Below are positions 44,350-55,323 of a stretch of 64,000 nucleotides of DNA, in pieces. The position numbers were made by a program, and so were the translations under genes. Position 1 is the first letter of the stretch. Every line of letters begins with the position of its first letter. The notes beneath the pieces are model-generated. The model made no database searches and had not been told where the DNA came from. It saw nothing but the letters and a program-made list of their open reading frames with translations. Origin of the DNA: Terriglobus sp. RCC_193 (GTDB lineage Bacteria; Acidobacteriota; Terriglobia; Terriglobales; Acidobacteriaceae); assembly GCF_041355105.1 (NCBI RefSeq), contig NZ_JBFUPK010000001.1, positions 1,736,001 through 1,800,000 of the forward strand, given 5' to 3'.

Positions 44350-45642
44350 GTGGCCTATTCCACCGAACAACTTGCGCTCTATCGCCGCATCTCTTTGCGC
44401 GTGGCGCCGCTGGCGCTGCTGCTGTACCTGGTCGCATTTCTTGATCGCGTAAACGTCAGCTTCGCCGCGCTCACCATGAACCACGACCTCGGCATCTCCG
44501 AGACCACCTACGGTCTTGCTGCGGGCGTCTTCTTCCTGGGCTACATGGTGCTGGCCATCCCCAGCAACTACATGATCGTAAAAGTCGGAGCACCGCGCTG
44601 GGTCGCGCTACTGATGATCACGTGGGGCATTGTCGGCTGCGCCACCGCCTTTGTTCATGGCGCACCGGCATACATCACACTGCGTTTCCTGCTTGGCGCA
44701 GCAGAATCCGGCTTCCTGCCCGGCCTGGTCTATTACCTGACGCGATGGCTCCCCGGGAAGGCTCGCGCCGGGATACTTGCCCTGCTGTATCTGGCCATTC
44801 CGCTGTCCAGTGTCATCGGTTCGCCGATCTCTGCGGCGCTGCTGCGCATGAACGGCATGGGTGGCCTGCATGGATGGCAGTGGCTCTTTCTGCTGGAAGC
44901 AATACCCGCCATCGTTCTGGGATGTGCGGTGCCCTGGCTGCTCGATGACGGGCCGCATACGGCCACATGGCTCAGTGACGAAGATAAGCAGATGCTCCGT
45001 CAGAGCATAGAAGAAGAGGCCTCTGTCACCCTTCACGCGACAGGTTCGGAACGAGCGCCGATGGGCCTGCTGGCGTTGCTGGCCGCCACCTACTTCATGC
45101 TGATGATCGGCCTCTACGAACTCGGCTTCTGGACACCGCGATTGATTGCAAGCCACGGTGTCAGCCTGCGGTGGCTGGGCTGGCTGAACGCACTGCCCTA
45201 TGCCGTGGGAGCGGTCACACTGCTGCCGTGGTGCCGTTGGTCTGACCGCATCGCCTCGCGCGGTGGTGGTCGCCAGTGGATACTCGCAGCGTCGTTTCTC
45301 TCCGGCTGTGCAGGCTTTGTGTTGACTGCACTTGCACCATCGCTGCCAGTCCTGCTGGTCGCCATCTCCATCGCAGCGTTCGGCGTGTACGTCTCCATGC
45401 CCGTCTTCTGGGCGGGAGTCAGCCAGCGTGTATCACCTGCCGTCGTGGCCTTTGCGATTGCCCTGATCAATTCCATCGGCAATATCGGCGGCTTCCTTGG
45501 CCCGTATGCCACTGGCTGGCTTCTCGACCGCACACACAGCTATGCCGTGGGACTTACCTGCACCGCAGCAGCATTGTTCATTGGCACCGTGCTGGTTTTG
45601 CTGGCGTTTCGCAAAAACACCAATGCATCAACGCTTTCATAA
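44350..45642 (+). CDS. MFS transporter, anion:cation symporter-like
   Basis: GTG 44350 starts a 430-residue protein with 12 predicted membrane segments. The opening RVAPLALLLYLVAFLDRVNVSFAA and GFLPGLVYYLTRWLPGKARAG are typical of the ACS group, which takes up organic anions such as tartrate, glucarate or phthalate. The central loop is near residues 200-235. It is followed after 22 bases by a DUF5009-type membrane protein. Cargo is not predictable. Confidence 0.85.
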   Translation: MAYSTEQLALYRRISLRVAPLALLLYLVAFLDRVNVSFAALTMNHDLGISETTYGLAAGVFFLGYMVLAIPSNYMIVKVGAPRWVALLMITWGIVGCATAFVHGAPAYITLRFLLGAAESGFLPGLVYYLTRWLPGKARAGILALLYLAIPLSSVIGSPISAALLRMNGMGGLHGWQWLFLLEAIPAIVLGCAVPWLLDDGPHTATWLSDEDKQMLRQSIEEEASVTLHATGSERAPMGLLALLAATYFMLMIGLYELGFWTPRLIASHGVSLRWLGWLNALPYAVGAVTLLPWCRWSDRIASRGGGRQWILAASFLSGCAGFVLTALAPSLPVLLVAISIAAFGVYVSMPVFWAGVSQRVSPAVVAFAIALINSIGNIGGFLGPYATGWLLDRTHSYAVGLTCTAAALFIGTVLVLLAFRKNTNASTLS

Positions 45643-45664
45643 ATACATAGTACGAAGGAACCCG

Positions 45665-46897
45665 ATGGCTTCTCTGACATTGGAAACGACACAGCAACAG
45701 CCAACGAACGCAGAACCTGCAAAGGTCAACCCACCGCGACGAAACATTGCCGTGGATGCCTACCGTGGCCTTGTAATGCTGTTGATGATGGGTGAAGTGT
45801 TGCGCTTCAACGCCGTCTCCCGAGCCTATCCCGGCAGCCGATTCTGGCAGATCCTCGCTTACAACCAGAGCCACGTGGAGTGGGCAGGCATGTCGCTGCA
45901 CGACACCATCCAGCCGGGCTTCACATTCCTTGTCGGTGTCGCACTTCCCTATTCGATTGCTAGTCGTGTCCGTAGAAGCGAAAGCTTTCCGCGCATGATG
46001 CTGCACACACTGTGGCGCGCAATTCTTCTCATAGCGCTTGGCATCTTTCTTCGCTCCACGCACAGCGCGATGACGAACTTTACCTTTGAGGACACGCTCA
46101 CACAGATCGGCCTGGGATATCCAATCGCCTTCCTGCTTGCCTTCGCACGCCCCCGTTGGCAATGGACAGCACTGGGTGTGATTCTTCTCGGCTATTGGGC
46201 GGCATGGGCGCTGTATCCGCTTCCGGGCGCAGACTTCAATTACGCATCCGTCGGCATCCCCGCAGACTGGCATCACAACTTCACAGGCTTCCTTGCTCAC
46301 TGGAATAAGAACAGCAACCTGGGGCAAGCCTTCGATGTCTGGTTCCTGAACCTATTCCCACGAGAACATCCGTTCCTCTTTAACAGCGGCGGTTACTTGA
46401 CCCTCAGCTTCATTCCCACACTCGGAACCATGCTGCTGGGTCTTGCCTGCGGGCGCTGGATTAAGGCTGCTGAACCGGGTGTCCCCATGCGACGCATGTT
46501 GCAGGCAGCAGCCATTCTCATTGCCGCTGGACTACTGCTTCACTTCAGCCACATCTGCCCCATCGTCAAACGCATCTGGACACCGGCATGGACGCTGTTC
46601 AGCGGAGGCGTCTGCTTCCTCTTCCTCGCTGCACTCACATGGCTCATTGAAGTGAAACAGTTTCGCCGATGGGCCTTCCCACTTACGGTGGTCGGCATGA
46701 ACTCCATCGCCGCTTACCTGATGGCACACCTGTGGGAGAAGTTCATCAGCAGCAGCTTCCAGATCCACCTTGGCCTGCGGCCGTTTCTGATCTTTGGCGC
46801 CGTGCTCGAACCACTGATGATGGGCATTGCTGTAATGGTGGTGTACTGGCTGATTCTCTACTGGATGTTCCAGCGAAAACTTTTCCTGCGAATCTGA
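45665..46897 (+). CDS. DUF5009/heparan-glucosaminide N-acetyltransferase-like membrane protein
   Basis: ATG 45665 follows AAGGA. The 410-residue protein has about ten membrane segments and the family features AVDAYRGLVMLLMMGEVL, SLHDTIQPGFTFLVGVALP, LTQIGLGYPIAFLLA, and WTLFSGGVCFLFLAA near the end. It resembles bacterial relatives of lysosomal HGSNAT, thought to transfer acetyl groups to sugars across the membrane; function is not shown for most bacterial members. It is cotranscribed with the MFS gene. Confidence 0.8.
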   Translation: MASLTLETTQQQPTNAEPAKVNPPRRNIAVDAYRGLVMLLMMGEVLRFNAVSRAYPGSRFWQILAYNQSHVEWAGMSLHDTIQPGFTFLVGVALPYSIASRVRRSESFPRMMLHTLWRAILLIALGIFLRSTHSAMTNFTFEDTLTQIGLGYPIAFLLAFARPRWQWTALGVILLGYWAAWALYPLPGADFNYASVGIPADWHHNFTGFLAHWNKNSNLGQAFDVWFLNLFPREHPFLFNSGGYLTLSFIPTLGTMLLGLACGRWIKAAEPGVPMRRMLQAAAILIAAGLLLHFSHICPIVKRIWTPAWTLFSGGVCFLFLAALTWLIEVKQFRRWAFPLTVVGMNSIAAYLMAHLWEKFISSSFQIHLGLRPFLIFGAVLEPLMMGIAVMVVYWLILYWMFQRKLFLRI

Positions 46898-46950
46898 CAC
46901 ATTCTTCCTATGTATCTGATCTGCAGAGAAATGCAAAACACTCGTCCACG

Positions 46951-47086
46951 GTCATTCTGAGCGAAGCGAAGAATCCCGATGCTGTTTCATCCCGCACAGC
47001 AGCATCAGAGTTTCTTGCTAGAAATCTTTGAGCCTTGCCTGCTGAAGCGAGGCATCGTGGGGATTCTTCGCTACGCTCAGAATGAC
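46951..47086. repeat. Long inverted repeat of the CATTCTGAGCGAAG type
   Basis: Arms 46951-46977 and 47060-47086 are reverse complements with one mismatch over 27 bases, enclosing 82 bases. A related half-unit (CATCCTGAGCGAAG) is at 63491-63504. The pattern resembles dispersed intergenic REP-like elements found in many bacteria of this kind. No coding potential inside. Confidence 0.75.
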
Positions 47087-47129
47087 AACGCAGTCCATCC
47101 TTCCCAAGCCAATATGTCGAATAGAAGTA

Positions 47130-47157
47130 GAAAGCCCACTCCGAGGAGTGGGCTTTC
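47130..47157. terminator. Intrinsic terminator downstream of ftsH
   Basis: A 12-bp stem (47130-47141 with 47146-47157), 4-base loop and A/T-rich ends lie 20 bases beyond the ftsH stop on the minus strand. It may also serve the plus-strand transcript. Confidence 0.8.
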
Positions 47158-47177
47158 GTGTTCGTGATACTTGCAGA

Positions 47178-49097
<1,920 letters not shown>

Positions 49098-49318
49098 CGT
49101 TAGGTTCCCTTCTTTTCGGCCACGGCGCGATCGGGTTCAAATCTCGGTCGCGGTCGGCTTCCTCGCCCTGAAACGTGGCCCATGGATTAGACGCATGGAG
49201 TGCCGCCAGGGTTCGGATAGCTTCGGCGACGATAACACCGTAATGGCTACGATTCTACTCCCGCCCCGTAACGTACGTGGAAGGAAAGCATAGATTTTGT
49301 GACAACTCGGGACAGCCT

Positions 49319-50410
49319 TTACCGCTTTGGGCTGCCATCGCTCACCCGGACCAGCCGAAGCTCCCGGACTGACCGCTCGGCACGCAGTCCATGCGCCAGT
49401 TGCAACCGGCTGTTCGGCTTCGTCGGAACCGTGGGGTCCGGCGGCGTCTCCGGCGGTGCCAGCCCCGCCAGCAAAAGGATGCGCAGAGTCTCCGCAGCCC
49501 CTAAACGTACGCCCATTCGCTCAACGGCTGCTCGAATCAACCGCCGCCGCGTCGGCAAATCCAGAACCCGCAGCCGTTCCAGTTCAAAGGCCACACCCTG
49601 CTCCTCCGGCAATGTCGCCACGGCACGCCCACCACCACGTACTGGTTTCCCAGGCATTGCAAGCTGCTGGAGTAACCGCGCAATCTCCGGCTGCCAGCGC
49701 GCGTGCTCCTCGCGAGCCAGTTCGGCTATGGCCGAAAGTGTCGCACCGATGGACGGGTTAAACTCTCGCAACAAAGGCATCAGCACCCCGCGAACACGGT
49801 TCCGCGTATACACCGTAGAGGCATTGGTGGAATCCTCGCACCACTTCTGGTCGCGGTTTTTCAGAAACGCCAGCACATCCTGTCTCGACGCAGGCAGCAA
49901 GGGCCGAATAAGCCTGCCGGAAGCGCGCTCCATCATCGGCGAAATTCCACCCAGCCCCTCTGTCCATGCACCGCGAATCAGTTTCATCATCACGGTTTCG
50001 GCCTGATCGTCCTGCGTGTGCGCCGTGGCAACGGAATGAACGGTTCCCTGCTGCATCAATTGGTCGAAAAATGCCAGACGCGCATGGCGTGCTGCCTCTT
50101 CGACCGTCTCCCCCTCCGCCGCAGCACGCGCCGGAACGTCAATGTGATCCACATGCAGCGGAATATCCAGCCGCGCGCAAAGACCGCGCAGAAATTCCAG
50201 GTCAGCATCCGCTTCTTCACTGCGAATGCCATGATGCAGATGCGCCGCGGACACCCCAATGCCCAATTCTGCCGCCTCTTCCTGCAATGCCAACAACAGC
50301 GCGGTGGAGTCGGCGCCACCGCTGACGGCAACGGCAATGCGCTCGCCCATCTTCAGCAGCGAACGGTTGAGTGGAAGAGCAACGCGAGAGGAAGCAGCCA
50401 TCCTCTTCAT
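49319..50410 (-). CDS. tilS: tRNA(Ile)-lysidine synthase
   Basis: I set the start at 50410 (MKRMAASSRV), with 50401 as alternative; the frame upstream runs antisense through DUF721 and gatC. The protein of about 363 residues has the PP-loop ATP site AVSGGADSTALLLAL near residue 25, the HLHHGIRSEEAD loop and TAHTQDDQAETVMMKLIRG. These are the catalytic core that converts C34 of tRNA-Ile(CAU) to lysidine. The C-terminal part is shorter than in E. coli. It diverges from DUF721 with only 33 bases between, so the promoters must overlap. Confidence 0.93.
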   Translation of the reverse strand: MKRMAASSRVALPLNRSLLKMGERIAVAVSGGADSTALLLALQEEAAELGIGVSAAHLHHGIRSEEADADLEFLRGLCARLDIPLHVDHIDVPARAAAEGETVEEAARHARLAFFDQLMQQGTVHSVATAHTQDDQAETVMMKLIRGAWTEGLGGISPMMERASGRLIRPLLPASRQDVLAFLKNRDQKWCEDSTNASTVYTRNRVRGVLMPLLREFNPSIGATLSAIAELAREEHARWQPEIARLLQQLAMPGKPVRGGGRAVATLPEEQGVAFELERLRVLDLPTRRRLIRAAVERMGVRLGAAETLRILLLAGLAPPETPPDPTVPTKPNSRLQLAHGLRAERSVRELRLVRVSDGSPKR

Positions 50411-50443
50411 CCTAAGGGGTAAGCTGCAGAGAGGAGACACACC

Positions 50444-50776
50444 ATGCAGGCCATGCGCGACATTCTGCGAACTTCCCTGGCAAAGTCGCTGGATGCCCTG
50501 ACACCTCTTGATCGTCTGGGAGCCGCATGGGCTGTCGCTGCAGGCCACGGCACAGCCAGCCGCACCACCGTCACCGCCTTTCATGAGGGCACCGTCACCG
50601 TCACCGTGCCCGATACAGTATGGCAACGTCAGCTTGAAATGATCCACGGACAACTGCGCGGCGACCTGGCCAGCATCAGCCGCATCCCTGTGACCGATAT
50701 ACTTTTTGTGTTGCCTGAAAACGCCGTCGCGCCACCGCGTCCGGCAGTACCAAGGCCCGCCAGAAAGAAACGATGA
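50444..50776 (+). CDS. DUF721 (DciA-like) protein
   Basis: ATG 50444 follows GAGAGGAG. The 110-residue protein shows the DUF721 pattern LDRLGAAWAVAAGHGTASRTTV, then GTVTVTVPDTVWQRQLEMIHGQL (cited in parts). Members related to DciA load the replicative helicase, but small bacterial versions are mostly uncharacterised. Its stop overlaps the gatC start by four bases, so the two are coupled. Confidence 0.75.
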   Translation: MQAMRDILRTSLAKSLDALTPLDRLGAAWAVAAGHGTASRTTVTAFHEGTVTVTVPDTVWQRQLEMIHGQLRGDLASISRIPVTDILFVLPENAVAPPRPAVPRPARKKR

Positions 50777-51144
50777 CCGAGACATTCGATCCGAACGAAG
50801 CGCCCGCAGCCGTGCCACACCCTGAAACCGCAGCCGTTACGCTGGACGACGTGCGCCACGTGGCCGCGCTGGCCAACCTGCAACTCACCGCCGAAGAAGA
50901 GCCACGCATGCAGCACGACCTGAATGCCATCCTGGAGCACGTAGCCCAGTTGCAGAAGCTGAACACAGACGGCGTGGAACCCATGGCGCAGGTAGGACAA
51001 CTGCTGCAGAAGGCCCCGGCGCTGGGCGGCAGTTCGCTGCGCCCGGATGCAGTGAAACCCTCCGTGGACCGCACCGTGGTGATGGAAGAAGCACCGGACA
51101 CCGATGGCCGCTTCTTCAAAGTGCCCAAGGTAATTGAACGGTAA
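50773..51144 (+). CDS. gatC: Aspartyl/glutamyl-tRNA amidotransferase subunit C
   Basis: The 123-residue protein carries the GatC pattern DVRHVAALANLQLTAEEE and DLNAILEHVAQLQKLNTDGVEP with the C-terminal LRPDAV segment. An extra 20 residues or so precede the usual start. GatC holds GatA and GatB together in the enzyme that amidates Glu-tRNA-Gln or Asp-tRNA-Asn. gatA follows after 126 bases; gatB is not in the window. Confidence 0.92.
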   Translation: MTETFDPNEAPAAVPHPETAAVTLDDVRHVAALANLQLTAEEEPRMQHDLNAILEHVAQLQKLNTDGVEPMAQVGQLLQKAPALGGSSLRPDAVKPSVDRTVVMEEAPDTDGRFFKVPKVIER

Positions 51145-51161
51145 AGCAGCCCTCGGCTATC

Positions 51162-51268
51162 AGCTTTGGCTTTTAGCTGGTTCCCTGTCGCCGCTTGCAA
51201 TACACGATCCAAATCGAGGTCGCCTTGCGACCAACAAGCTAAGAGCTAAAAGCTAGAGGCTAAAAGCT
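51162..51268. repeat. Inverted AGCTAAAAGCT repeats between gatC and gatA
   Basis: GGCTTTTAGCT (51168-51178) pairs imperfectly with AGCTAAAAGCT (51244-51254) and GGCTAAAAGCT (51258-51268); shorter variants fill the interval 51237-51268. The cluster ends two bases before the gatA ATG and could fold over its ribosome-binding region. No clear Shine-Dalgarno sequence is seen for gatA. Confidence 0.6.
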
Positions 51269-51270
51269 AC

Positions 51271-52716
51271 ATGAAGACCATCCCAGAGATTCGCGCCGCC
51301 ATTCTCAACGGCGACACCACGGCCTCCGCCATTGCAGCGGACTACCTCTCGCGCATTCGTACCGGCGACCAGATAGCCGGGCAGGAAATCAACAGTTTCC
51401 TTTCGCTGGCGGAAGAACGCGCACTGCGCCAGGCCGAACACATTGACGAACTGGTGAAGACGGGCGCGAAACTGCCACCACTCGCCGGCATTCCTATCGG
51501 CATCAAGGACGTGCTGACGATGGTGGGCGCACCGGCTACCGCTGGTTCTGCCATCCTGAAGAACTATCACCCGCCGTACGACGCCACCGCTGTTGCCAAA
51601 CTCGACACTGCAGGCGCGCTGCTGCTGGGCAAACTGAACTGCGACGAGTTCGCCATGGGCGGCAGCAATGAGAACAGCGCCTATGGTCCTGTACGCAATC
51701 CGCGTGCTCTGGATCGCGTTCCCGGCGGCTCATCAGGCGGTTCCGCGGCGGCAGTGGCTGCGGATTTCTGTTCCATCTCGCTCGGTACGGACACGGGCGG
51801 CTCGGTGCGTCAGCCAGCAGCTTTCTGTGGAGTCGTTGGCCTGCTGCCGACCTACGGACGCATCTCACGCTATGGTCTGATCGCCTTCGCCAGTTCACTG
51901 GATCGCGTTGGCCCCATGGCGCATTCCGTGCAGGACATCGCCACCGTGCTGGGCATTCTTGCAGGCCCGGACACCATGGACTCCACCAGTTCGCAGGAAC
52001 CGCTGAGCGACTACGTTGCGGAATCGAAGAAGCCTGTCGCAGGTATGACTATTGGTGTTCCGAAGGAATACTTCGCAGAGGGTCTGGATGCAGAGATCCG
52101 CGCCGCGGTGGAAAAGGTCATCGAAGACCTGAAGTCACAGGGCTGCACCATCAAACCAATCAGCCTGCCGCATACGGAATACGCCGTGCCCACGTACTAC
52201 GTGTTGGCCACAGCGGAAGCCAGCAGCAATCTTTCGCGCTTTGACGGTGTGCGTTACGGGCATCGCACGGACAACCCCAGGAACCTCTCCACGCTGTACC
52301 GCGAGAGCCGCGAAGAAGGCTTCGGCGCAGAGGTCAAGCGCCGCATCCTGCTCGGCACGTATTCGCTTTCGGCGGGTTATTACGATGCGTACTACCGCAA
52401 AGCGCAGCAGGTACGCACGCTCATCGCGCAGGATTTTGTAAAAGCATTCGCCGATGTGGACGCCATCGTTGCTCCCATGACGCCCACACCCGCATGGAAG
52501 CTGGGCGAAATGGCAGACGATCCCATCAGCATGTATCTTGCGGACATCTACACGGTGGCTGCATCGCTGGCGGGCATCTGCGGCATCAGTGTTCCCTGCG
52601 GTGAAACGAAGGATGGGTTGCCTATCGGCGTGCAACTACTTGCAGGACACTTCCAGGAAGGAAAACTCCTGCGGGTTGCCCAGGCCGTGGAAGATACGCA
52701 GAAGAACCGCAAATAA
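51271..52716 (+). CDS. gatA: Aspartyl/glutamyl-tRNA amidotransferase subunit A
   Basis: The 481-residue protein is an amidase-signature enzyme with the Ser-cisSer-Lys triad: Lys in GIPIGIKDVLT, Ser in GGSSGGSAAAVAADF and SLGTDTGGSVRQPAAFCG. GatA releases ammonia from glutamine for the transamidation of Glu-tRNA-Gln or Asp-tRNA-Asn. The length is standard. It follows gatC with a repeat-filled spacer. Confidence 0.96.
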   Translation: MKTIPEIRAAILNGDTTASAIAADYLSRIRTGDQIAGQEINSFLSLAEERALRQAEHIDELVKTGAKLPPLAGIPIGIKDVLTMVGAPATAGSAILKNYHPPYDATAVAKLDTAGALLLGKLNCDEFAMGGSNENSAYGPVRNPRALDRVPGGSSGGSAAAVAADFCSISLGTDTGGSVRQPAAFCGVVGLLPTYGRISRYGLIAFASSLDRVGPMAHSVQDIATVLGILAGPDTMDSTSSQEPLSDYVAESKKPVAGMTIGVPKEYFAEGLDAEIRAAVEKVIEDLKSQGCTIKPISLPHTEYAVPTYYVLATAEASSNLSRFDGVRYGHRTDNPRNLSTLYRESREEGFGAEVKRRILLGTYSLSAGYYDAYYRKAQQVRTLIAQDFVKAFADVDAIVAPMTPTPAWKLGEMADDPISMYLADIYTVAASLAGICGISVPCGETKDGLPIGVQLLAGHFQEGKLLRVAQAVEDTQKNRK

Positions 52717-52741
52717 AACATTTACAACCTCATCAACATCC

Positions 52742-52771
52742 TGCGCTCGCGATTTCCACATCGCGGGCGCA
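52742..52771 (+). terminator. Probable gatA terminator
   Basis: A 12-bp stem with one G-T pairing (52742-52753 with 52760-52771) and a 6-base loop is followed by AACACTTTT. It lies 25 bases after the gatA stop. Confidence 0.6.
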
Positions 52772-52854
52772 ACACTTTTGCAGCACCCGTGTTCCTACCA
52801 ACGTGCGCAGAGAACACGCGAACAGCGTGACGATGACGCGAGAGAGGTGATGTG

Positions 52855-53205
52855 ATGAGCTTGAAGACGACGATTGCGAAAATGATTACAGGCGCGGCCC
52901 TTGCCGGTGCGCTGTTGTTTGCGGCACCGCAAAAGGCTGAGGCGCAGCGTGTCGGCTTTGGCATCAGCATCGGCGGACCGGTGTACGGTGGCGGCTATTA
53001 TGGCCCAGGCTATGTGCGTCCCTATCCTTACGCCTATGGCTATCCCTACTACGCTGGATACTACGGTCCGGCTTATTATGGTCGCGGATACTACGGCCCA
53101 CGTCCGTATCCGTACTATCGCGGTGGGTACTATGGTGGTCGCCGTGGCTACTATGGCGGTGGACGCGGATACTATGGCGGCGGACGCGGTGGCTATCGCC
53201 GGTAA
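52855..53205 (+). CDS. Secreted Gly/Tyr-rich repeat protein
   Basis: This 116-residue protein has a signal peptide (MSLKTTIAKMITGAALAGAL, cleavage near AEAQ). The mature part is almost entirely Gly, Tyr, Pro and Arg in GYYG/YYGGRRG-like units. It is preceded by GAGAGGTG. Such small aromatic glycine-rich proteins are common in Acidobacteriota and Proteobacteria and are thought to sit in the envelope; no function is known. It stands alone between gatA and a terminator. Confidence 0.75.
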   Translation: MSLKTTIAKMITGAALAGALLFAAPQKAEAQRVGFGISIGGPVYGGGYYGPGYVRPYPYAYGYPYYAGYYGPAYYGRGYYGPRPYPYYRGGYYGGRRGYYGGGRGYYGGGRGGYRR

Positions 53206-53242
53206 TTCGCTAAATTAACTATCTCAACTGAGAGAAATGTTC

Positions 53243-53268
53243 AGGCCGGTGCGGAAACGCACCGGCCT
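53243..53268. terminator. Intrinsic terminator with GAAA tetraloop
   Basis: An 11-bp GC-rich stem (53243-53253 with 53258-53268) is closed by GAAA and followed by TTGTTATT. It lies 38 bases after the Gly/Tyr-rich gene and 37 before the glk stop, so it may act in both directions. Confidence 0.85.
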
Positions 53269-53304
53269 TGTTATTGCAGCGAAATAGATTTAATTCCTGC
53301 AAAG

Positions 53305-54351
53305 CTACGGCTGTGAAGCCGCACGCTCGCTGTGTCCGCTGATCTCCGCAGCGCGAGCTTCCGCAAACGCCGCAGCGCCAATCAACGCGCACTTGTCTTC
53401 CAGGATGACCCGCACCGGCATGGTGTGCAGCAGCGGTGACAGACGTCCCTTATCCAGCAACGCATTGCGGAACGGCCCGGATTGCAGCGTCTTCAGGATC
53501 TTCGGCGGAATACCGCCGCCCAGATAGATACCTCCCGCCGCCAGCAGCTTCAAACCCATGTTGCCGCACTCCGCGCCCAGCGATGCACTGAACATCTCCA
53601 GCACCTTCGCGGTCAATTCGCACGAACCATCCTCGCCCGTGGTGCCAATGACGAAGTTCGGATCTTCCGTCTCCATGCGCTCGCGCAACCACTTCGGCTC
53701 TTCCATCTTTTTCGCGTCGCGCAAAAATCCGTAGATGTTCTTCAGCCCCAGACCGCTGACCACACGCTCCGTGGAGATACGCCCTTGCATCGTCTCCAGC
53801 AGGTATTGCAGCAGTTCAATCTCCAGCGCATTGCGAGGCGCCCAATCCACATGACCACCCTCCGATGGCAACGGAACATGCCGCCGTGCAAGGGGGTTCC
53901 AGATAAGCAGAGCTTCTCCAAGACCAGTGCCAGGAGAAACCAGAGCACGATGTCCAAGCGCGGATTTATCGCCTTCTTCCAATTCAAAAATCTGATCCGG
54001 TCCAAGCTCCGCAACACCATAGCCATTGGCTTCCAGATCGTTGATCAGAAAGATGTGCTCAATGCCCAGCCCCTTGGCCAACTCACGAGCATCCAATTCC
54101 CACGGCAGATTGGTCAGTTTCAGGTGACCATCCTTCACCGGTCCAGGAACGCCGAAGCACGCGGCCACCACCTGCTTCTCCACATCCGGAGCAATTGCCG
54201 GATCGTCAAGAAACTCCTTCACCACATCCTGCAGACCGGCATAACCCGCGGCAGGATATTTCTTATTGCAGACCATCTGCAACTTACCGCCCGTGAAGTT
54301 ATACAAGGCAAGATCAACCTTAGTGCCACCTACATCGCCTGCAAGAATCAT
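53305..54351 (-). CDS. glk: Glucokinase
   Basis: The 348-residue protein matches the Glk (non-ROK) family: phosphate-1 motif ILAGDVGGTKVDLALYNF, catalytic FLINDLEANGYGV, LVSPGTGLGEALL, and glucose-contact EGGHVDWAPR. It phosphorylates glucose with ATP in the cytoplasm. Its start overlaps the pgl stop by four bases. It is the last gene of the pentose-phosphate cluster and supplies glucose-6-phosphate to Zwf. Confidence 0.93.
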   Translation of the reverse strand: MILAGDVGGTKVDLALYNFTGGKLQMVCNKKYPAAGYAGLQDVVKEFLDDPAIAPDVEKQVVAACFGVPGPVKDGHLKLTNLPWELDARELAKGLGIEHIFLINDLEANGYGVAELGPDQIFELEEGDKSALGHRALVSPGTGLGEALLIWNPLARRHVPLPSEGGHVDWAPRNALEIELLQYLLETMQGRISTERVVSGLGLKNIYGFLRDAKKMEEPKWLRERMETEDPNFVIGTTGEDGSCELTAKVLEMFSASLGAECGNMGLKLLAAGGIYLGGGIPPKILKTLQSGPFRNALLDKGRLSPLLHTMPVRVILEDKCALIGAAAFAEARAAEISGHSERAASQP

Positions 54352-55148
54352 CGTGTCAACTCCAGAGTTCCTGTCTCCGCATCGCCGTGTGTGCCTGACT
54401 TCGGCAGCCGCCTTGCGGCCTCGGCATCCAGCAAGAGTCCAATCTGTCCATTCTCAGGCCGAATCAGTTGCGCGGGAAGTCGATCCGGATCATAACTGCC
54501 CAGAAGAACCTCGCGCAGCACCTCCGCCTTCGCCGCGCCCTCGATCAGAAACACCACGCGGCGGCCATGATTGATCACCGGCCATGTCAGCGTGATGCGC
54601 CAGGAATCCTTCTGCGGCACATGGTTCGCAGCGACTAAAGTCCCCATGGCATCAATGGCCGAGGTATGCGGGAAGATTGACGCGGTATGCCCATCGTCGC
54701 CCATCCCCAGCAGCACAAGATCAAATGCAGGAGCCTCTGCGCCTTCCAGCCGGAAGGTGTTGCGCAACGTCGCTTCGTAACGCGAAGCAGCATCTTCAGG
54801 ATTCAGTTCGCCTTCCATGCGGAAGACATTCTCTTCGGCCAACGGCACCTTGCTCAGCAACTGTTCGCGCGTCATGCGATAGTTGGAATCCGCGTGATCT
54901 GCCGGCACACAGCGCTCATCCACCCAGTAAAGACGCAGCTTTCCCCAGTCAATCTGTGATCGAAACGGTTCCTCTGCCAGCATCGAAAACATGCGCTTCG
55001 GCGTGCTGCCACCGCTGATAGCGATGCGTGCAATCCCACGCGCAGCAACGCCGTCCGCAGCGTATTTTGTGAAAACCTCCGCTGCGGCCTGGGCCAGGCG
55101 TTCTGGGGAGTCGTAGACGAGATAGTCGGCGATGGTTTTTCGTGGCAT
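54348..55148 (-). CDS. pgl: 6-phosphogluconolactonase
   Basis: The 266-residue DevB-type enzyme shows IAISGGSTPKRMF and FDLVLLGMGDDGHTASIFPHT, plus the DWGKLRLYWVDERCVP segment. It hydrolyses 6-phosphogluconolactone made by Zwf, the second step of the oxidative pentose phosphate pathway. It lies between zwf and glk on the same strand. Confidence 0.94.
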   Translation of the reverse strand: MPRKTIADYLVYDSPERLAQAAAEVFTKYAADGVAARGIARIAISGGSTPKRMFSMLAEEPFRSQIDWGKLRLYWVDERCVPADHADSNYRMTREQLLSKVPLAEENVFRMEGELNPEDAASRYEATLRNTFRLEGAEAPAFDLVLLGMGDDGHTASIFPHTSAIDAMGTLVAANHVPQKDSWRITLTWPVINHGRRVVFLIEGAAKAEVLREVLLGSYDPDRLPAQLIRPENGQIGLLLDAEAARRLPKSGTHGDAETGTLELTR

Positions 55149-55277
55149 GGTGTTTCCTTCTTCTGCGATGCCCGGGCGAAAGCCCGTCGTGATGTTGCAG
55201 GATTTCAGGAGCTGAACGCTACTGCTCCCCCTGTTTGTCTTCTCTACGATGCTCTATAGCGGTGCAACGGTACAAAC

Positions 55278-55308
55278 GAAAGGGCGCCGAATGAATCGGC
55301 GCCCTTTC
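55278..55308. terminator. Intrinsic terminator downstream of zwf
   Basis: A 13-bp stem (55278-55290 with 55296-55308) and 5-base loop begin 16 bases beyond the zwf stop in the minus direction. It implies that much of the zwf transcript stops before pgl-glk, which then need their own promoter. Confidence 0.8.
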
Positions 55309-55323
55309 TTACTTCGTTCCGGC

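Noticed and set aside
49268-49279. GTAACGTACGTG upstream of ftsH, similar to the glycan-locus operators
   Set aside because: It is a single imperfect copy dominated by the simple ACGTACGT palindrome, next to a housekeeping gene and with no paired site.
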